Assembly (NCBI RefSeq): GCF_900116545.1
Contig: NZ_FPCK01000003.1
Coordinates: forward strand, 186,001-250,000
Reading direction: 5' to 3'
DNA length: 64,000 nucleotides
Origin: Devosia crocina
GTDB taxonomy: Bacteria > Pseudomonadota > Alphaproteobacteria > Rhizobiales > Devosiaceae
The translations under genes and the position numbers were made by a program. The notes beneath the pieces are model-generated. The model worked only from the letters and a program-made list of their open reading frames with translations. It did no database searches and was not told the origin of the DNA. Below, piece after piece: positions 33,963-44,531 of this stretch (positions within the stretch are counted from its first letter, which is position 1; every line of letters begins with the position of its first letter).

Positions 33963-34664
33963 TCACCTGTCGAGCACCTGGGCCATGGAGGCGCCGATCT
34001 GCCCACCGGCATAATCGCCCCCGTAATCGCGCCGCGCCTTTTCCGCGAGTGCAACGAGCGCCGGCTCCGCCGCGACGCGCCGGCAAAGCGCCGCGGTCAA
34101 GGGCGCCGTGTCGTCCAAAAGCGCCCGGATGCGGCTGAAGCGCTCGCTCATCGTGGTCCAGAGCGTGGCCGTGATCACATCGGCAATGCCTGGCCCCTCG
34201 CCACCGAGGAGGTATCCCCCATCAGGCCCAAGGCCATGCCGGCGTCCGGTTTCTTCCCAAAAGCCCATCCATTTTTCGAGGCGCGGCACATAATCGGCCC
34301 AGCGCTCCTCGGTCCACATCTTCTGTCCGCCATTGAGCGTGATCTCGTCGATCACGTCATTGGCGTCACAGGTGATCTTGAGCGTCATGGCACGCAGTCC
34401 CGGATCCTGTGGTAGAAGGCCATGGATCTCGCCCAGGTACAGGATGATGGCCGGCATCTGGGCGATCGCGGTGCCCCGAACGGTGTCGATCAGCACCGGC
34501 GGCCCCATGAAAGGCACCGGCATATCGGCGATGTCACTCGCCATCAATTCACCGATCCTGTCGTCCCCGCCCTCGGTCCAGCTGGCCCCGGCATGGGCCA
34601 GCACCGCCCGCACGAACTGGCCGCGAAAGGGCACGGACCAATAAAGAAATTCATAGTCGGCCAA
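33963..34664 (-). CDS. Glutathione S-transferase family protein
   Basis: 233 residues from a TTG at 34664 that has GGAGAC 8 nt upstream; an upstream TTG at 34691 would add nine residues. The N-terminal thioredoxin-like half (YEFLYWSVPFRGQFVRAVLAHAG, then GPPVLIDTVRGTAIAQMPAIILYLGE with the cis-Pro and Gln-Met positions of the GSH site) is followed by an all-helical half. Substrate unknown. Single gene. Confidence 0.82.
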   Translation of the reverse strand: MADYEFLYWSVPFRGQFVRAVLAHAGASWTEGGDDRIGELMASDIADMPVPFMGPPVLIDTVRGTAIAQMPAIILYLGEIHGLLPQDPGLRAMTLKITCDANDVIDEITLNGGQKMWTEERWADYVPRLEKWMGFWEETGRRHGLGPDGGYLLGGEGPGIADVITATLWTTMSERFSRIRALLDDTAPLTAALCRRVAAEPALVALAEKARRDYGGDYAGGQIGASMAQVLDR

Positions 34665-34848
34665 GGTCTGTCTCCAATTCGGTTTCCGCAAGCAGACAAA
34701 CGCACCGCCCGCTGCTTCGTTCGCCCAAAGCGGAGGCCGGGGTTAAGACCGAAACCCCGCGGCCGCTCAAGCATTGAGCGGATCGTGTGATGATACGTGA
34801 CAGAGGAGCGGGCTCACCGGAGGGTCAGCCCCGAGAAATACCGGAGAC

Positions 34849-35370
34849 ATGAGCGCCAACCGGCAGACCAGCGACAACACGGCCAGCGGCCACGGATCGG
34901 GCGCCCTCGATGCCGGGTCCACCAATGAGCTCGATCACATCCGCGGGGAAATCCGCGCCGAGATCAACCTGCTCAATAGCCGGCTCAACGCGCTGATTTC
35001 CTCGCAGTCCTTTCTCGTCATCGCCTATGGCGCCTCGCTCGGGGCCGGCTATGGCGATTGGAACGGGCTTTTCACGTTGACCCTGCCCCCGCTCTTTGCG
35101 CTTCTGGGCTTGGTATTGGTGCTCGAGGCGCGCCCCGGCCTTTTTGCCGCCCATGAGGCGATCGGTCATTGGCGGCATCGGGAAAACCAGCTGATCAACG
35201 ATTATCCGGAGTTGCACCGGTTTACCCTTGCAACCGACGAAAAGAGCCGGCAGCGCATGGAATTGCGCCAGCACGCGGGGGGCTTGTTTTCCATTCGGGC
35301 GCCGCTGATCTTTACCATCGCCTGGCTCTTGTTCCTCGCCCTGCCCTTTCTTCTTTACTTCATGGGCTAG
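34849..35370 (+). CDS. Membrane protein of unknown function (173 aa)
   Basis: A hydrophilic N-terminus (about 25 residues) and a helix IRGEIRAEINLLNSRLNALISSQSF lead into two adjacent TM segments (about 53-70 and 76-92). A soluble loop follows, then a last TM segment near 150-172. The ATG at 34849 begins shortly after GGAG at 34839. No family is recognised. It is a monocistronic gene ended by the shared hairpin at 35397-35420. Confidence 0.65.
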   Translation: MSANRQTSDNTASGHGSGALDAGSTNELDHIRGEIRAEINLLNSRLNALISSQSFLVIAYGASLGAGYGDWNGLFTLTLPPLFALLGLVLVLEARPGLFAAHEAIGHWRHRENQLINDYPELHRFTLATDEKSRQRMELRQHAGGLFSIRAPLIFTIAWLLFLALPFLLYFMG

Positions 35371-35396
35371 CTCAAGGAGAGCGCGGCACAAAAGCA

Positions 35397-35420
35397 AAGG
35401 GGCCGGCGAACCGGCCCCTT
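35397..35420. terminator. Bidirectional terminator between the 173-aa gene and rbsB
   Basis: A 10-bp perfect stem AAGGGGCCGG/CCGGCCCCTT with a CGAA loop. On the minus strand the T-rich sequence TTTGCTTTTG follows, so it should end the rbsB-like transcript; on the plus strand the T-run is short. Confidence 0.75.
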
Positions 35421-35444
35421 CCAGACAATGCACTGCGCTATGGC

Positions 35445-37740
<2,296 letters not shown>

Positions 37741-37773
37741 GGGCTCCTCCCTGGAGCAGAAATTCTGGGGCCG

Positions 37774-39297
37774 TCAGGCCAGTTCGGGCTCGTCGATCTT
37801 GTGGGTGGATGCGCGCACCAGCGCTTCGTCGCTGGCCTCCTCCGCGCGCAGGTCGGCAGTGATCCTGCCATAGGCCATGACCAGGATCCGGTCGGCCACC
37901 GCGTGGGTCTCCTTGAGGTCGGACGTGGTATAGACGATGGCGAGCCCCTGATCGGCCAGGTCGCGCATGGTGGAAAACACTTCCGCCTTCGCCCCGATAT
38001 CGATGCCGCGGCTGGGCTCGTCGAGCAGCAGCACGCGCGGCTGGGTCAGCAGCGACTTGCCGATCACCACCTTTTGCTGATTGCCGCCTGAAAGCGAAGT
38101 GATCGGGGCGTCGGGGCCCGCCGTCTTGATGTGAAGCTGGCTGATCACCTGGCTCAGGAGAGGCGTTTCTGCAGCCCGCGAAATGGAGAAGAAGCGGGTA
38201 AAGCGCCCCATGCTGGCAATGCCGAGGTTACCGCCCACCGACAGGTTCTGCAGCAGGCCGTCGCGCTGACGATCTTCGGGCACCAGCAGCAGCCCCGCCT
38301 TCATCCGCCGGTTGACCGAGCGGCCCGCAAGCTCCTCGCCCCCGAGCCGCACCGACCCCGTGGCGCCGGAACGCAGGCCGTAAAGGCTTTCGAACAATTC
38401 GGTTCGCCCCGCGCCCAAAAGCCCGTAGATCGCGGTAATCTCGCCGGGCCGGAAGGAGACCGAGACATCGTCCACCGCCAGGCCCTGGCCACGCCGCGGC
38501 AATGTCAGGTTTTGCACTTCCAGCAGCGGCGGGCCAGGAGGGGCGGCAGGCGGGCGCTTTGCCACCACCTCTCCTGCCCCCAGCATCTTTTCGATGATCC
38601 AGGGAATGCTGACCTCGGATCGCGGGGCCGAAGCGGCCAGCCGTCCATCGCGCAGCACGGTGAAATGATCACCGATGCGGATCAGTTCTTCGAGCCGGTG
38701 CGAGATATAGATGATGGCAACGCCGGCGCGCTTGAGTTCGCCGATCACCTTGAAAAGAACTTCGACTTCGGAAGCGGATAGAGCCGATGTCGGCTCGTCC
38801 ATGATCAGCACCCGCGCGTCTTCCGCCAGGGCCTTCGCGATCTCGACGATCTGCTGTTCCCCGATCATCAGATCGCCCACCAGCGCATCGGGATCGATAT
38901 CGTGCTCGAGCTTGGCGACCAGTTCTGCCGCGCGCCTTTTCTGCGCAGCCCGGTCGATGTGGAAGCCGGCTCTGGTGATGTCGCGACCAAGAAATATGTT
39001 CTCGGTCACCGAGAGATTGGGACAGAGATTGAGTTCCTGAAAGACGATACCGATGCCCTTTCCCGCCGCATCGCGAATGGAAGAAAAGCTCACCGGCTCG
39101 CCTTCCATCGTCAGGCTCCCCAGCGTCGGCCGCTCGACCCCGGCAAGGATCTTCATCAGCGTTGACTTGCCCGCCCCGTTCTCTCCGATCAGCACATTGA
39201 CAGCGCCCGCATGAACATCGAAGTCAACGTCCTGCAGCGCAACCGTGCCGGGGAAAGCCTTGGTGATGTTGCGCGCCGAAAGAACGATCCCGCTCAT
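37774..39297 (-). CDS. rbsA: Ribose-type sugar ABC transporter ATP-binding protein
   Basis: A 507-residue double ATPase of the CUT2 class. Domain 1 has Walker A GENGAGKST, Q-loop VFQELNLCPNL and LIMDEPTSALSASE. Domain 2 has the degenerate loop GLLGAGRTELF and signature SLSGGNQQK with LLLDEPSRGIDIG. This asymmetry is normal for RbsA/MglA. Its start overlaps the stop of the DUF2291 gene by 4 nt. Confidence 0.94.
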   Translation of the reverse strand: MSGIVLSARNITKAFPGTVALQDVDFDVHAGAVNVLIGENGAGKSTLMKILAGVERPTLGSLTMEGEPVSFSSIRDAAGKGIGIVFQELNLCPNLSVTENIFLGRDITRAGFHIDRAAQKRRAAELVAKLEHDIDPDALVGDLMIGEQQIVEIAKALAEDARVLIMDEPTSALSASEVEVLFKVIGELKRAGVAIIYISHRLEELIRIGDHFTVLRDGRLAASAPRSEVSIPWIIEKMLGAGEVVAKRPPAAPPGPPLLEVQNLTLPRRGQGLAVDDVSVSFRPGEITAIYGLLGAGRTELFESLYGLRSGATGSVRLGGEELAGRSVNRRMKAGLLLVPEDRQRDGLLQNLSVGGNLGIASMGRFTRFFSISRAAETPLLSQVISQLHIKTAGPDAPITSLSGGNQQKVVIGKSLLTQPRVLLLDEPSRGIDIGAKAEVFSTMRDLADQGLAIVYTTSDLKETHAVADRILVMAYGRITADLRAEEASDEALVRASTHKIDEPELA

Positions 39298-39917
39298 GAT
39301 CCCGCCTTTTCGAGCGAGATCGGCGTCACCAGAATACGATCGGAGGCGCTGGTCATGGTGATGGCGCCCGAAAAGGTAACCGTGTCGCCCACCGCGACAG
39401 CTTCGGCATTGGTGGCGAAATTGTCGAGCGCCAGCGCGGTCAGCGCCTTGCCGGCATTGGCATATTCGAGCTGGTTGGTGAAATCCTTAAAGGCGACGAA
39501 AGGCAAGGCATCGCGCACGCCATTGCCGCGGATCACCGGACCGATCTGGACCACCACCGGCTCCTCTACACCCTCGACCGCCACGTCCATCGTGCCGGCG
39601 CGCGATTCCGTGTTCTTGGCCAGGACGCGCCCCGTACCCGAGACGACGAAGCTCCACGGCGAGCCTTCGCCCGGCCGATAGCCATAGGTCTCGGCAGCCC
39701 CGGCGAAGTCGCCGGTGATGGCAGGCACGACCTCGTCTACCGGCCGCGCGGCTTCGCTGAAATAGGGAAGAACCTCGTCGGTCCAGATGCCATCGGCATA
39801 AGCCGCCGCATCGAAGCCGGCCGGAGCGTTTGCCTCCTGATCGGCGATCTGCACGATCTTGCAGCCGCTCAACGGCAGGGCCAAGGCCAGTACGATCCAG
39901 GCGATCCGGCGATCCAT
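39294..39917 (-). CDS. DUF2291 periplasmic lipoprotein linked to sugar ABC transporter
   Basis: 207 residues. The ATG at 39917 (GGAGGAG just upstream) opens a lipoprotein signal, DRRIAWIVLALALPLSGC, with the lipobox LSGC. The mature part is a beta-rich DUF2291 domain (GIWTDEVLPYF, WSFVVSGTGRVLAKNTESRAGTMDV, VAVGDTVTFSGAITM, reminiscent of an OB fold). DUF2291 genes occur beside rbsABC-type operons; the role is unknown, perhaps assisting uptake. It is first gene of the unit, coupled to rbsA by an ATGA overlap. Confidence 0.82.
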   Translation of the reverse strand: MDRRIAWIVLALALPLSGCKIVQIADQEANAPAGFDAAAYADGIWTDEVLPYFSEAARPVDEVVPAITGDFAGAAETYGYRPGEGSPWSFVVSGTGRVLAKNTESRAGTMDVAVEGVEEPVVVQIGPVIRGNGVRDALPFVAFKDFTNQLEYANAGKALTALALDNFATNAEAVAVGDTVTFSGAITMTSASDRILVTPISLEKAGS

Positions 39918-40270
39918 TGCGAACTCCTCCGCATATCGCCGACCATTCCGGTTCTTGCGATTATTTGCGATTTTCACATTGGTGCAACATACCGCATTCC
40001 CTTGTCAACGCGGAAATCCAGACCCCGTTCACCCCACCCCTAAACAACGAACCGTAAAAATTCGAAACCAACCCGCACAACGCGCATCTTCGCGGCTCCG
40101 GAAGCCATCCTACGTCAAAACAGGCGATGCCGTGCGACCGAAGCATTTGAACTTCCCCAATCCAAGCGTTCAACCCCCGCTGGGCGGCCGTGTCCTCATG
40201 CCGTCCTGCGACGTCGTCGACCTTGCCTGGATGATGATGCTTCGATACGAGGCAGGCATTGAGGAGCGAC
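39918..40270. other. 353-bp intergenic region
   Basis: No gene seen. It holds the promoter region of the DUF2291-rbsAC unit (direct repeat at 39955-39974) and, further right, the upstream region of the copper block. The stretch 40000-40230 shows nothing recognisable. Confidence 0.6.
39955..39974. promoter_or_regulatory. Direct-repeat operator upstream of the DUF2291-rbsAC unit
   Basis: Two adjacent decamers, TTGCGATTAT and TTGCGATTTT, are placed exactly one helical turn apart, 38 bp upstream of the start codon at 39917. A related site lies before rbsB, so one regulator probably controls both transcripts. Confidence 0.55.
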
Positions 40271-40645
40271 ATGGCGTCGAGAACGAGAGCATATGTCTGG
40301 GAGGTCGGAAGCGCTGTTGCGGTGCTCGCCATCTACCTGCTTGTTCTTTTGGCCCCGCTGCACCAGGCTGCTGGCCTGCAACGCCAACTCTTGGCTCTTG
40401 GCTATGTCTCGACCGATACTGCCTCGGTTTGCGCGGCCCTGGCGCGCGACCAAAACGAGCGATCCGCTGTAAAGTGTGCTGCTGCGGGGATAGGCAAGAA
40501 CGAGACCGCTGTGGATCCTGTGGTGCTTTCGCTGGAGTTCCGGCGTGTCGCCACACTCGTCAGTTACCTGGCTCGACAAACGCCCGGCTCCGCTGCACTC
40601 GAACGCTCACAGGGGCAACCCCGGGCACCTCCAGTTTCGGTCTGA
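40271..40645 (+). CDS. Small membrane protein at head of copper block (DUF2946-like)
   Basis: A 124-residue protein. One TM helix lies near residues 12-32 (AVAVLAIYLLVLLAPLHQAAG), followed by a soluble region with two cysteines (SVCAALARD and VKCAAAGIG). The C-terminus is low-complexity. The ATG at 40271 has GAGGAG at 40262-40267. The layout (N-terminal helix, short Cys-containing region) recalls DUF2946 proteins found with copper genes, but the match is weak. It is 51 bp upstream of the YcnI gene. Confidence 0.5.
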   Translation: MASRTRAYVWEVGSAVAVLAIYLLVLLAPLHQAAGLQRQLLALGYVSTDTASVCAALARDQNERSAVKCAAAGIGKNETAVDPVVLSLEFRRVATLVSYLARQTPGSAALERSQGQPRAPPVSV

Positions 40646-40696
40646 ACTCTTGCGGCGGCTCCCGGCTGCCGATCAGACACTCAATCCCTGGAGATC

Positions 40697-41221
40697 ATGA
40701 TGATACGCTCTTTCGCTCGCCTTGCCGTTGCGACCCTTCCTCTCGCCGCTATTGTCCCCGCCTTCGCCCACTCGACCCTGGAAGTCCAGCAGGCAGCTAT
40801 CGGTAGCTCCTACAAAGCCGTGCTCCGCGTTCCTCATGGTTGCGGCACCGAGGCAACCCACACTGTTCGGGTGCAGATCCCGGAGGGGTTCTACAACGTC
40901 AAGCCCATGCCCAAGGCCGGCTGGACGCTTGAAACCGTGACTGGCCCTTACCAACAAAGCTACGACAATCACGGCACGACAGTGACTGAAGGCGTCCAGG
41001 AAATCGTCTGGTCGGGCGGCAATCTGCCGAATGACTGGTACGATGAGTTCGTCTTCCGTGGCAGCTTCGCCAGCACCCTTGAGCCAGGCACGTTTTATTT
41101 CCCTTCCATCCAGGAATGCGAAAACGGCGAGGAAGCCTGGATAGATGTGACCGGCGACAAAAATGCCCAGATGCCCGCACCAAGCCTTGAACTGGTGCCC
41201 GCGAAGGTCAGCGGCCACTAG
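40697..41221 (+). CDS. YcnI-family (DUF1775) exported copper protein
   Basis: 174 residues with a signal peptide (MIRSFARLAVATLPLAAIVPAFA) that leaves an N-terminal His (HSTLEVQQAAIGSSYKA), the histidine-brace-type copper ligand of YcnI. Further landmarks are RVPHGCGTEATHTVRVQIPEGFYNVKPMPKAGW and EIVWSGGNLPNDWYDEFVFRGSF. It is thought to bind Cu(II) in the periplasm. ATG 40697 or 40700. It is followed by a terminator and then the CopCD fusion gene, the same pairing as ycnI-ycnJ. Confidence 0.88.
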   Translation: MMIRSFARLAVATLPLAAIVPAFAHSTLEVQQAAIGSSYKAVLRVPHGCGTEATHTVRVQIPEGFYNVKPMPKAGWTLETVTGPYQQSYDNHGTTVTEGVQEIVWSGGNLPNDWYDEFVFRGSFASTLEPGTFYFPSIQECENGEEAWIDVTGDKNAQMPAPSLELVPAKVSGH

Positions 41222-41231
41222 CCCTCCTTAT

Positions 41232-41262
41232 GGGGTGCGGTTCGCTGCACCCCGTCTTTTTT
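41232..41262 (+). terminator. Intrinsic terminator between the YcnI gene and copCD
   Basis: The stem GGGGTGC/GCACCCC (with further pairing inside the loop) is followed after GTC by six T. It lies only 17 bp before the copCD start, so it probably attenuates rather than fully separates the two genes. Confidence 0.75.
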
Positions 41263-41278
41263 GGAAGAGGAGGTCGGG

Positions 41279-42877
41279 ATGCGTTCACTGACCCGCTGCC
41301 GGCTGCTCGCCAGTCTGGTGCTTTGCCTTGTGCTTGTGGCGATAGCGCCCGCTTTTGCTCACGCTCAATTGCTCTCGACCCAGCCATCCGAAGACGTGGT
41401 GCTGGAGGTCGCGCCCGCAGCGATCGACCTGAACTTCAACGAACCAGTCACCCCGTTGACGATCAGGCTTATCGGGCCTGATGGCGGTGCCCGGGACCTG
41501 ACCGAAGAGACCACAGGGGGAACGACCACCACGGTCACCCTACCGGCCGGTATTGCGGACGGCACCCACGTACTGAGTTGGCGTGTCGTATCGGCCGATG
41601 GCCATCCTATTGGCGGGTCACTCATTTTTTCTGTTGGCGCAGTGACCGGAGCAGCGGCCGTGGAGATGGCCTCGGACCCGGCGGTATCCTTCGCTCTATG
41701 GGCAACAAAGGCCTTGTTGTTCATGGCGTTGTTTGCTGGCGTAGGAGGCGCCGCATTCAAGTCGATCGCTCCACTGCCGGTCAGGGCAGGGTTTGCAGCA
41801 TTGACCCTTGCGATCGCTGGCGCGGTGATCGCTCCCACGACCCTTCTTTTGCAGGGCCTTGACGCGCTCGGACTGACGATGGCGTCTGCGTTCGATGCCG
41901 ACACTTGGGCTGCGGGCCTTTCGACATCTTACGGCGCAACGGTGATCGCGACTTCGCTTGCTTTCTTGCTTGCCGTCTACGCGCTGGTCAGCACAGCGCC
42001 CTGGGCCGGATATATTGGCCTGGCGGCATCCGCTATCGCTGCACTGTCGCTCGCTCTGAGCGGGCACGCAAGCGCTGCAGAGCCTCAGTGGCTAACGCGT
42101 CCGGCAGTGTTCCTGCATGTCGCGGGTATCTTGCTTTGGGCCGGGGCGCTGCTGCCGCTGTGGCATCTGCTTAGAGATCGCAGCAACGCCGCCGGCCAGT
42201 CACTGGCCGCTTTCTCGAAGATCATACCTTTCGCAGTGGCGCCACTGGTCCTGTCCGGCGCGGCACTGGCGGTGATCCAGCTCGGCCCTCCCGGTGAACG
42301 GTGGTGGAGCCCTTACGGCCTTATTCTGGGTGCAAAACTACTGCTTGTCGCGACGCTCCTCGGACTCGCGCTCTGGAATCGTCTTTGGCTCACCGCCCCC
42401 GCACTTTCCGGCGAGACGTCAGCGCAATCAAACCTGCGGCGCTCTATCGGCGTGGAACTCCTTATCATCGTCCTAATCTTGGCTCTGGTGGCCGGCTGGC
42501 GGTTCACGCCACCACCACGAGCTCTGGCCCCGATGACGGCAGCTACCGTAGCTGCCGACCCGATCGTGGAGCATCTGATCGATGGAAGCACCATGGCCAT
42601 GGTCATGATCGATCCCGGAAGCGTTGGTACGGTTAGCTTCCAGGTGACGATCCTCGATCTGGAGCACAATCCCAAGGGCGCTCAGGCCGTGTCGGTCATC
42701 ATCGCCAATTCCCAACTTGGCATCGAGTCGATCAGGCGCGAGGCAGTCGAGACCGATGGTATCTGGGCCATCCACGATTTCGCCATCCCGGTGGCTGGAC
42801 ACTGGCAGATCGAGGTCGGGGTGCGCGTGACACGCTTCGAACTCGCGCGGCTCCGTGGAGAGATAGCCATTCCGTGA
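41279..42877 (+). CDS. CopC-CopD fusion with C-terminal YtkA-like domain
   Basis: 532 residues from ATG 41279 (GAGGAGG upstream). After a signal peptide ending AFA, the mature N-terminus HAQLLSTQPSEDVVL starts the CopC domain (to about residue 125), with N-terminal His and VLSWRVVSADGHPIGGSLIFSVG as copper-site elements. Residues about 145-410 form a CopD membrane domain with about eight TM helices (HVAGILLWAGALLPLW, then SKIIPFAVAPLVLSGAAL). The last 105 residues are a beta-rich YtkA/FixH-like domain (VSFQVTILDLEHNPKGAQAVSVII, HWQIEVGVRVTRFE). Role: periplasmic copper handling and uptake, as in YcnJ. Confidence 0.87.
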   Translation: MRSLTRCRLLASLVLCLVLVAIAPAFAHAQLLSTQPSEDVVLEVAPAAIDLNFNEPVTPLTIRLIGPDGGARDLTEETTGGTTTTVTLPAGIADGTHVLSWRVVSADGHPIGGSLIFSVGAVTGAAAVEMASDPAVSFALWATKALLFMALFAGVGGAAFKSIAPLPVRAGFAALTLAIAGAVIAPTTLLLQGLDALGLTMASAFDADTWAAGLSTSYGATVIATSLAFLLAVYALVSTAPWAGYIGLAASAIAALSLALSGHASAAEPQWLTRPAVFLHVAGILLWAGALLPLWHLLRDRSNAAGQSLAAFSKIIPFAVAPLVLSGAALAVIQLGPPGERWWSPYGLILGAKLLLVATLLGLALWNRLWLTAPALSGETSAQSNLRRSIGVELLIIVLILALVAGWRFTPPPRALAPMTAATVAADPIVEHLIDGSTMAMVMIDPGSVGTVSFQVTILDLEHNPKGAQAVSVIIANSQLGIESIRREAVETDGIWAIHDFAIPVAGHWQIEVGVRVTRFELARLRGEIAIP

Positions 42878-42893
42878 TGCGACGACCAACCCG

Positions 42894-43106
42894 GTGGGCA
42901 CGCTCGATCTGGACCGCTCCCCCTTTCCCTGTGCGAACACAACGCGCTATCAGCCCTGCAGCGACTGCGATGTCGAAACCTGTCAGGTGCGCCATTTGAT
43001 GCTGGACGTTCGCAACGCGATCGCCGACGTACTGGATGATACCAGTGTGAGCCAAATGGCGGCGCTCGGAGGCGCCGAAGCTCTGCCAGAGCTTCTTTCA
43101 GAATGA
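42894..43106 (+). pseudogene. Remnant of an Rrf2-family Fe-S regulator (C-terminal part only)
   Basis: A 70-codon open frame encodes what looks like only the C-terminal third of an Rrf2 regulator. It has a cysteine-rich cluster (PCANTTRYQPCSDCDVETC), which in the family ligates an Fe-S cluster, then the dimer helix VRHLMLDVRNAIADVLDDTSVSQMA. The N-terminal winged helix that binds DNA is absent; the frame runs back into the end of copCD. It could be a short free-standing protein from the GTG at 42894, but loss by deletion is more likely. The FAD protein that often sits beside Rrf2 genes follows 10 bp later. Confidence 0.6.
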
Positions 43107-43116
43107 GGACCACTAA

Positions 43117-44457
43117 GTGAGCGCTGCCAGCAGATCGATCACCATTATAGGCGGTGGAGCCAGCGGGGTTCTGCTTGCTGCCCATCTGCTGCGTTCCGAT
43201 GACCCCGACTTGCGGGTCACTCTTATCGAGAAGCAAGGCCGGTTCGGCCAAGGGCTCGCCTATTCCGCCCGTCTTCGTCACCACCGCGTCAACGTTCCCG
43301 CTCGGGGAATGAGCGCCTTCGCCGACGATCCCCATCACTTCTGGCGTTGGCTGCAGCGGCATGAACCCGGCAAGCACGAGAACGCTTTCGTCTTCGTGCC
43401 CCGGCGTTTGTATGGGGCCTATCTCGAAGACGTGCTGCGGGAAGCCGGCGCACGCATGCCGGGCCGGCTGCTCGTTTTAAGCGAAGAAGCTCTCGCGCTG
43501 AACGAAATGCCGGCTGGCGTTGAAACTCTTCTTGCCGACGGGTCGAGCATCCTCAGCCGCTGGGCTGCATTGGCGGTGGGGCACGAGACTCAGGCTGCGC
43601 GGGGCCTGGGCATAGCCGTGCGATCGGGGTCGGAACGCGACACCCCGCTCGATCCGGATGCCCGAGTCATGATCCTGGGCTCAGGCCTGAGCATGGTGGA
43701 TGCCTGGATCTCGCTTGCAGAGGCCAACCACCGTGGGCCCATCACCGTCGTGTCGCGCAACGGTTTGTTGCCCACCGGGCATCGTGACATAGCGCCGATC
43801 AGCATCGATGCAGCCGACGTGCCGTTCGGCAGGAGCCTGACCTATCTCGCACGATGGTTTCGGGATCTTGTTCGTGACACAGAGGCCCGTGGTGGCGATT
43901 GGCGCAGTGTCGTCGATGGCCTCCGTCCCTACAACCAACGGCTATGGCAAAGCTGGCCGCAGCGGGAAAAAAGTCAATTCCTGCGCCATGTTAGACCGTG
44001 GTGGAACGTTCACCGCCACAGGCTGCCGCCTGATCTTCATGCCCGCCTGGCGCAAGCAGTCAACGAGGGGCAGGTTAAGCTCGTTGCTGCCGAATTCGTT
44101 GGAATCGAGCGCGTGGGCGACACTGTCCGCGCAACATTGCGGCCACGCGGCACTCATCAGCGGGAAATCATGCACGTCGAACGCGTCTATGACTGCGGCG
44201 GCGTCAGTGTTGACGTACGCGCCAGCAGCAATCCGCTTATCCAGCATCTGGTTCGCACCGGGGCGGCGCAAGCCGATGAGATGCATATCGGCCTTGCCAT
44301 TGACGACCATTGTGCGCTGATCGACGCCGACGCCCGAGTCTCGCAACGGGTTCGTGTGGTGGGGCCCCTGACGCGCGGGCGCTTTTTCGAGATCGAAGCC
44401 GTGCCCGATATCCGGGTCCAGTGTCAGGTGGTGGCGGCGTCGCTTCTCGCCAGCTAG
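43117..44457 (+). CDS. FAD/NAD(P)-binding oxidoreductase (YdhS-like)
   Basis: 446 residues. The N-terminal Rossmann motif is SITIIGGGASGVLLAAHLL, followed by RVTLIEKQGRFGQGLAYSA and a NADP-type second dinucleotide site (VMILGSGLSMVDAWISL) near residue 190. This is the FAD-NAD(P)-binding family (PF13454-like) of unknown reaction. The start is GTG 43117, after GAGG. It sits directly downstream of the Rrf2 remnant and was probably once controlled by it. Confidence 0.83.
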   Translation: MSAASRSITIIGGGASGVLLAAHLLRSDDPDLRVTLIEKQGRFGQGLAYSARLRHHRVNVPARGMSAFADDPHHFWRWLQRHEPGKHENAFVFVPRRLYGAYLEDVLREAGARMPGRLLVLSEEALALNEMPAGVETLLADGSSILSRWAALAVGHETQAARGLGIAVRSGSERDTPLDPDARVMILGSGLSMVDAWISLAEANHRGPITVVSRNGLLPTGHRDIAPISIDAADVPFGRSLTYLARWFRDLVRDTEARGGDWRSVVDGLRPYNQRLWQSWPQREKSQFLRHVRPWWNVHRHRLPPDLHARLAQAVNEGQVKLVAAEFVGIERVGDTVRATLRPRGTHQREIMHVERVYDCGGVSVDVRASSNPLIQHLVRTGAAQADEMHIGLAIDDHCALIDADARVSQRVRVVGPLTRGRFFEIEAVPDIRVQCQVVAASLLAS

Positions 44458-44482
44458 GGTTATTAGTCAAAGGCCCCCATGC

Positions 44483-44514
44483 AAAAAAGCGAGGCGCCCG
44501 GTGGGCGCCCCTCG
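44483..44514 (-). terminator. Intrinsic terminator of the second sugar ABC operon
   Basis: The outer stem CGAGG/CCTCG and an inner GC-rich stem (CGCCC/GGGCG) are followed on the minus strand by six T. It lies 18 bp after the binding-protein stop. Confidence 0.8.
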
Positions 44515-44531
44515 TCCTCGTTGGGAAGGAC

